Assembly: GCF_023634025.1 (NCBI RefSeq)
Contig: NZ_JALJCW010000001.1
Coordinates: forward strand, 1,029,501 to 1,093,500
Direction of reading: 5' to 3'
Length of the DNA: 64,000 bases
Origin: Hanstruepera flava
Lineage (GTDB): Bacteria > Bacteroidota > Bacteroidia > Flavobacteriales > Flavobacteriaceae
Position 1 is the first letter of the stretch, and each line of letters starts with the position of its first letter. Positions 59,896-64,000 of this stretch are shown here, piece by piece. A program made the translations under genes and the position numbers. The notes below the pieces were generated by a model. It was not told the DNA's origin, did not search any database, and saw only the letters and a list, made by a program, of their open reading frames with translations.

Positions 59896-60780
59896 TTAGT
59901 TTAGTTCTATTTTTGAAGTTCCTAGAATTTCATTGTCATGAAAAACGGATATGATATAATTCCCTTTTTTGAGTGGTTCTTTAGAATTCACATTAATTTT
60001 AGTGCACACATCTATGTTAGAATTTCTATAATTTACAGATGTTTTTCCACTGTAAACCAATGTCGTTTTACCAAATTGAACAGCACCTCTATCTGAAATT
60101 ACATTGTTGTTCTGATCTAAAATTTGAACATAAATATCTTTGTTACCTTTAGGGGAAAAAGGATTTTCTTCCAATGTAAAGCAAACTTCTAAATTATTGG
60201 CCTCTTCTGCATTGTTTGTTTCAATATCGTAACTTGATCTGGATGTAATTAAAGCTTTTGCTTGAATGTTATTTGCCGACAATGCTGTAAACTCCTTTAC
60301 AACAATTGCTAACTTTTGATTTTCCACAATTAGTTGCTCAATCTGATCCTTTTGCAAGGCAATGGTTTCAGAAGCTTTATCAGACTCTGATTGGAGTTTA
60401 GAATTTTCTTTTTTAATGGAGTTTAATTTAGCAAGCACAACATTTTGGCTCTCTCTTAATGCTCTCGCTTCTTGCTTATACTTCGTAATTAATGGAAGAT
60501 TGGCTTTGACCATCTGTAAAGAATCTAGAAGCACATGTATTCTAGATTTAGAATGTCGTAACTGTAAGGCTGTTTCTTCGTTTTCAACACCAACCTTTTC
60601 GTAAAGCGATATCATTTCTGACAACTCCTGTTGCACAAGCTTAAACTCTTGTTCTGCAACAGCTTCTTGACTTTTGTGTGTGTTGTAACTAGAAAAGCTA
60701 ATTGACCCTAATACAACAATGGCTATTACCAAAGTACCAATAATTAATCTGTAGTTAAATAATTGAGGGTTAACTATCAT
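59896..60780 (-). CDS. Membrane-anchored coiled-coil protein of unknown function
   Basis: A 294-residue protein with one N-terminal helix (about 10-30, IIGTLVIAIVVLGSISF), a long coiled coil (about 38-165) and a C-terminal beta-sandwich-like domain (about 190-294, CFTLEENPFSPKGNKDIYVQIL). It probably faces the periplasm. This architecture occurs in many Bacteroidota but I know no function. It is monocistronic and divergent from comF. Confidence 0.8.
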   Translation of the reverse strand: MIVNPQLFNYRLIIGTLVIAIVVLGSISFSSYNTHKSQEAVAEQEFKLVQQELSEMISLYEKVGVENEETALQLRHSKSRIHVLLDSLQMVKANLPLITKYKQEARALRESQNVVLAKLNSIKKENSKLQSESDKASETIALQKDQIEQLIVENQKLAIVVKEFTALSANNIQAKALITSRSSYDIETNNAEEANNLEVCFTLEENPFSPKGNKDIYVQILDQNNNVISDRGAVQFGKTTLVYSGKTSVNYRNSNIDVCTKINVNSKEPLKKGNYIISVFHDNEILGTSKIELN

Positions 60781-60938
60781 CTTAATTAATCTATTATCTC
60801 GCTAAACTAAAATTAAGATTGGTTAAAATCACTTTTTATCGATGAAATGAAAAAAAATTTGTTGAAGTTCTTATAAAATTTCAATTGCATTTTACAGGCT
60901 TAAAAAACTGTAATATATTTATTACTAAATTATTATAC

Positions 60939-61616
60939 ATGCTTGAATCGTTAGCCAATTTATTTTTTCCAAAAGTATGTTATAGCTGTAGCCATTTATT
61001 AACAGATAACGAGCTTTATATTTGCACCTTGTGTAGACATAAATTACCTGTTACAAATTTTCATTTTAATGATGATGATACCGTTAAGCGTATTTTTTAT
61101 GGTAGGGTTCCCGTAAAATATGCTACTGCTCTTTTACGATTTGAAAAAAAAGGACTTACGCAAACCCTAATTCATAATTTAAAATACAAAGGTTTTGAAG
61201 AAATAGGTTTGTTTTTAGGTAATTGGTTGGGATCTGAACTTAAAGAGATTAAAGCATATTCTAACATAGACCTTGTTATTCCAGTTCCATTGCACAAAAA
61301 TAAGCTTCAAAAACGCGGTTATAATCAAGTTACATTATTTGCCAAGCAAATAGCTAAACATATTAATGCAGAATATGTTGATGATGTTTTGATTAAAACA
61401 ACTAACACAGCTTCACAAGTTAGTAAATCAAGAATTTCAAGATGGTTTAATAATCCTGAAATATTTCAAGCTGTTAACACGCATAAAATTGAAAACAAAC
61501 ATGTATTGTTGGTAGATGATATTATTACAACAGGAGCAACTTTAGAAGCTTGCTCCAATATATTATTAAACACAAAAAACGTTAAAATTAGTATCGCTGC
61601 TATGGCAATAGCTTAA
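60939..61616 (+). CDS. comF: ComF family phosphoribosyltransferase-like protein
   Basis: About 225 residues from the ATG at 60939; a TTG at 60885 would add 18 residues unlike the family. It starts with LANLFFPKVCYSC, the zinc-finger part with CYSC and CTLC, then has the PRTase motif VLLVDDIITTGATLE near 187-201. ComF helps DNA uptake in naturally competent bacteria, where it is needed after entry; no other competence gene lies here. Confidence 0.92.
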   Translation: MLESLANLFFPKVCYSCSHLLTDNELYICTLCRHKLPVTNFHFNDDDTVKRIFYGRVPVKYATALLRFEKKGLTQTLIHNLKYKGFEEIGLFLGNWLGSELKEIKAYSNIDLVIPVPLHKNKLQKRGYNQVTLFAKQIAKHINAEYVDDVLIKTTNTASQVSKSRISRWFNNPEIFQAVNTHKIENKHVLLVDDIITTGATLEACSNILLNTKNVKISIAAMAIA

Positions 61617-61671
61617 TACCTATTTTAATAATGCTAAATATATTGTTTCTTTGCACAAATAGAATACTCGA

Positions 61672-63276
61672 ATGTACAAAAGCCTTTCAAATTTTATTTT
61701 TCTTTTAGTAGTTAGCTTCGTTTTTTTTAACTGTGCTAATCGTGGAAAACCTGGTGGCGGAGCAAAAGATATAACGCCTCCCGAAATTGTAAAGTCTGAA
61801 CCAGAAAACTACAATTTAAATTTTAAAGGCAATGAAATTGAGATAACTTTTGATGAGTATATAAAAATTAAAAACTTACAAAAGCAGCTCATAATTTCGC
61901 CACCTATGGATCCTGCTCCAGAGATTACTCCAATGAGCGTTGCCAGTAAAACCATTCGTATTCGAATTAATGATACTCTTTCCCCAAACACAACTTATGC
62001 CTTTAATTTTGGCAATAGCATTGTAGACAATAACGAAGAAAATCCATTTCCATATTATAAATATGTATTCTCTACCGGTGATTATATCGATTCATTATCA
62101 GTTAGTGGCTATATTATAGATGCCGAGTTGCAAAAACCAGATAATTTTGTTTCTGTAATGTTATACGAGGTAGATTCTACTTTAAACGACTCTATAGTTT
62201 TTAAAAAACAACCGCGATATATTACCAATACACTTGATAGCACTACAACATTTACTTTAGAAAATTTAAAAGCTGGAAAGTATATGTTAGTTGCCATGAA
62301 AGATGAAAACCAAGATTACAAATTTCAGCCAAGTACCGATAAAATAGGCTTTTACAAATCTTACATTACGGTTCCAACAGATAGTATATACGAGTTGAAA
62401 TTATTTAAAGAAACCCTAGACACCAAAATTATACGTCCACGATTAATATCTGGTGAAAAAGTTGCCTTTGGCTACCAAGGCGATTACGATTCTATTGCAA
62501 TCAATATGCGCTCTAATGTTCCAGATGATTTTGAATCGCGTATTACAAAAGACCCTGAAGCAGACTCTTTATACTATTGGTATAAACCAAGGTTGGAAGT
62601 AGACTCCTTACTTTTTAATGTAACGGCAAAAAATTATACCGAAGATTTTACCGTTAAAATTAGTGAACAACAACGTGATACTTTAGAAATATCTGCAAGC
62701 CCAACAGGCTCGTTAAATTTTAAAGATAATTTTAAAATAACCGGAACCGTACCCTTTTCAAAAATTGACACTGATAAAATTACTATTCTTAATGCCGATT
62801 CTCTTAAAGTTGATTTTCAAACAAAGCTAGACACATTATCCAATACTGTTGAAATTGCCTTTGAAAAACCAGAAAGCGAACGCTTCAATATTGAAATATT
62901 ACCTGAAGCTTTTGAAGACTTTTTTGGGGACACAAACGACACTTTAAATTATAAGCTATCTACCAAAACCTATGGCGATTACGGCAATGTTCGTGTAACA
63001 TTACAAAACGCGGTTTACCCTATGATTGTCCAACTCACCAACGACAAAGGTGAAGTAAAAGCCGAAATTTACACTACAAAACCTGAACCAATTGATTTTA
63101 GACATATAGAATCTGGTGATTATTATTTGCGTGCCATTTTTGATTCAAACGGTAATGGTAAGTTTGACTCCGGAAACTATCTTAAACAATTGCAACCAGA
63201 ACGTGTAAGTCATTTTCCAGACAAACTGGAAGTGCGGTCTAATTTCGATTCTATTTATGAATTTATTCTATTGTAA
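61672..63276 (+). CDS. Lipoprotein with N-terminal Ig-like (Big_5) domain
   Basis: A 534-residue lipoprotein: lipobox FFNC (Cys21), followed by NRGKPGGGAKDITPPEI and an Ig-like domain (about 35-145) with VKSEPENYNLNFKGNEIEITFDEYI (key parts EIEITFDEYI) and TTYAFNFGNSIVDNNE. The rest is strand-rich, with a final segment RAIFDSNGNGKFDSGNYLKQL, a calcium-loop-like feature. Similar lipoproteins are widespread in Bacteroidota and function is unknown. It converges on the amidase gene, overlapping by 14 bases. Confidence 0.85.
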   Translation: MYKSLSNFIFLLVVSFVFFNCANRGKPGGGAKDITPPEIVKSEPENYNLNFKGNEIEITFDEYIKIKNLQKQLIISPPMDPAPEITPMSVASKTIRIRINDTLSPNTTYAFNFGNSIVDNNEENPFPYYKYVFSTGDYIDSLSVSGYIIDAELQKPDNFVSVMLYEVDSTLNDSIVFKKQPRYITNTLDSTTTFTLENLKAGKYMLVAMKDENQDYKFQPSTDKIGFYKSYITVPTDSIYELKLFKETLDTKIIRPRLISGEKVAFGYQGDYDSIAINMRSNVPDDFESRITKDPEADSLYYWYKPRLEVDSLLFNVTAKNYTEDFTVKISEQQRDTLEISASPTGSLNFKDNFKITGTVPFSKIDTDKITILNADSLKVDFQTKLDTLSNTVEIAFEKPESERFNIEILPEAFEDFFGDTNDTLNYKLSTKTYGDYGNVRVTLQNAVYPMIVQLTNDKGEVKAEIYTTKPEPIDFRHIESGDYYLRAIFDSNGNGKFDSGNYLKQLQPERVSHFPDKLEVRSNFDSIYEFILL

Positions 63277-64000
63277 AGCTGTCTTTATCGTTTAAAAATT
63301 TCAACTTATTCCTGTAGTATTCAATATGCTTTTTTTCTAGGGTCAAAATTTCAATTTGTTCTTTGTTGGGTCTCAAAGGTGTAATATTATTACCTAAAAC
63401 ATCATAAACTGCCGAGTGACCGCAATACTCATTTTGCTTTTCATCTATCCCTATTCGGTTAACACCAATGCAATAACACATATTTTCAATGGCTCGCGCT
63501 TTAAGCAAGGCATCCCAGGCAGCAATTCTTGGTTTAGGCCAATTGGCGACATATACAACCATATCATAATCTGCCGTGTTTCTTGACCAAACTGGAAAAC
63601 GCAGATCATAACAAATCAATGGACAAATCTTCCAGCCTTTGTATTCAATAATCACCTTTTCTTTCCCTGCTTCAAACACTTTATCTTCTCCAGCCAAGGA
63701 GAAGGTGTGGCGTTTATCGTAGGCAACTATATAACCATCTGGAAAAGTAAAAATCATACGATTATAAAACTTGTCATTTTCCTTTATAATTAAGCTTCCC
63801 ATAAGAGCTATATCATACTCCAATGCTTGTTTCTTCATCCATTCCACTGACTTACCATCCATAGTTTCTGCCATCGTTTCGGCATTCATAGTAAATCCTG
63901 TAGTAAACATTTCAGGAAATATTATTAAGTCTACATCGCTAGGTAATTCTTGAAATTTTTCCTTGAAATTTTTCCGATTGGCTTTAGCGTCTTCCCAAAC
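63263..64000 (-). CDS. Nitrilase-family omega-amidase, 5'-truncated by window edge
   Basis: The frame is open to the right edge (last bases read VWEDAKANRKNF at the start), so an internal ATG at 63910 is not the start. The Glu-Lys-Cys triad is visible: Glu in IIFPEMFTTGF, Lys in YDKRHTFSLAGE, Cys in CPLICYDLRFPVWSR. Family members hydrolyse alpha-ketoglutaramate and similar omega-amides (YafV-type). It overlaps the 3' end of the Ig-like lipoprotein gene by 14 bases. Confidence 0.92.
   Translation of the reverse strand, partial: VWEDAKANRKNFKEKFQELPSDVDLIIFPEMFTTGFTMNAETMAETMDGKSVEWMKKQALEYDIALMGSLIIKENDKFYNRMIFTFPDGYIVAYDKRHTFSLAGEDKVFEAGKEKVIIEYKGWKICPLICYDLRFPVWSRNTADYDMVVYVANWPKPRIAAWDALLKARAIENMCYCIGVNRIGIDEKQNEYCGHSAVYDVLGNNITPLRPNKEQIEILTLEKKHIEYYRNKLKFLNDKDSFTIE

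Noticed and set aside
1-64000. tRNA, rRNA or tmRNA genes
   Set aside because: All larger gaps were read for cloverleaf-type and rRNA-like sequence on both strands, and nothing convincing was found.

Overview
The window is a stretch of chromosome from a marine-type member of the Bacteroidota, most likely family Flavobacteriaceae. The reasons are low GC, type IX secretion (T9SS) sorting tails, gldD/gldE gliding genes, PorP/SprF and PorE-like proteins, promoters that fit TTG-N17-23-TAnnTTTG, and almost no Shine-Dalgarno signals. It is mostly core genome. No tRNA, rRNA, CRISPR array, prophage or insertion sequence was seen. Two genes run off the edges: a uroporphyrinogen-III synthase at the left and a nitrilase-family amidase at the right.

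Layout. 1-7.2 kb: heme gene end, a small T9SS-secreted repeat protein, PEP carboxykinase, a saccharopine-dehydrogenase-like enzyme with an Lrp regulator, a Bax-inhibitor-like membrane protein and a membrane zinc protease. 7.2-11.4 kb: a repeat-rich segment around a small secreted protein and leuS, which carries repeat copies inside its coding sequence. 11.4-15.3 kb: ftsX, a small membrane protein, DUF3098, uppP, truB and a TonB-like protein. 15.3-24 kb: thioredoxin-like protein, tag, two PPK2 kinases, aat, a DUF3127 protein with an SSB-like tail, flavin reductase, an orphan histidine kinase, HIT protein and greA.

24-31.3 kb is the most interesting block. A TonB-dependent receptor has its own promoter and a clear TPP riboswitch. 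Next to it lies a tightly packed operon with a YkoF/MTH1187-like thiamine-binding protein, a PnuC/PnuT-type transporter, a NadR-like P-loop kinase, a DUF4301 protein and ArfB, probably read through from phosphopantetheinyl transferase and a GGGP-synthase-like gene. I read this as a thiamine capture, import and phosphorylation system with a non-classical kinase candidate.

31.3-42.3 kb: ahcY, an orphan Vsr endonuclease, ribosomal proteins L27 and L21 (L21 with an extra C-terminal domain), DMT transporter, a Cys-rich HMA lipoprotein, gldD-gldE-ssb, mutY, HU, a 30-residue basic ribosomal-type protein and an RNase E/G gene behind a structured leader. 42.3-50.3 kb: a three-gene T9SS surface cassette (1711-residue type B adhesin, PorP/SprF, PorE-like OmpA protein). 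50.3-64 kb: aldo/keto reductase, OmpA lipoprotein, exonuclease III, a 1143-residue outer-membrane protein, glycyl-tRNA synthetase, ComF, an Ig-like lipoprotein and the amidase.

Scattered through the window are at least sixteen short hairpin repeats of a few related types. Their ends are conserved and their arms differ but stay self-complementary. They sit between genes, in the leader of the riboswitch-controlled receptor, and in frame inside leuS.
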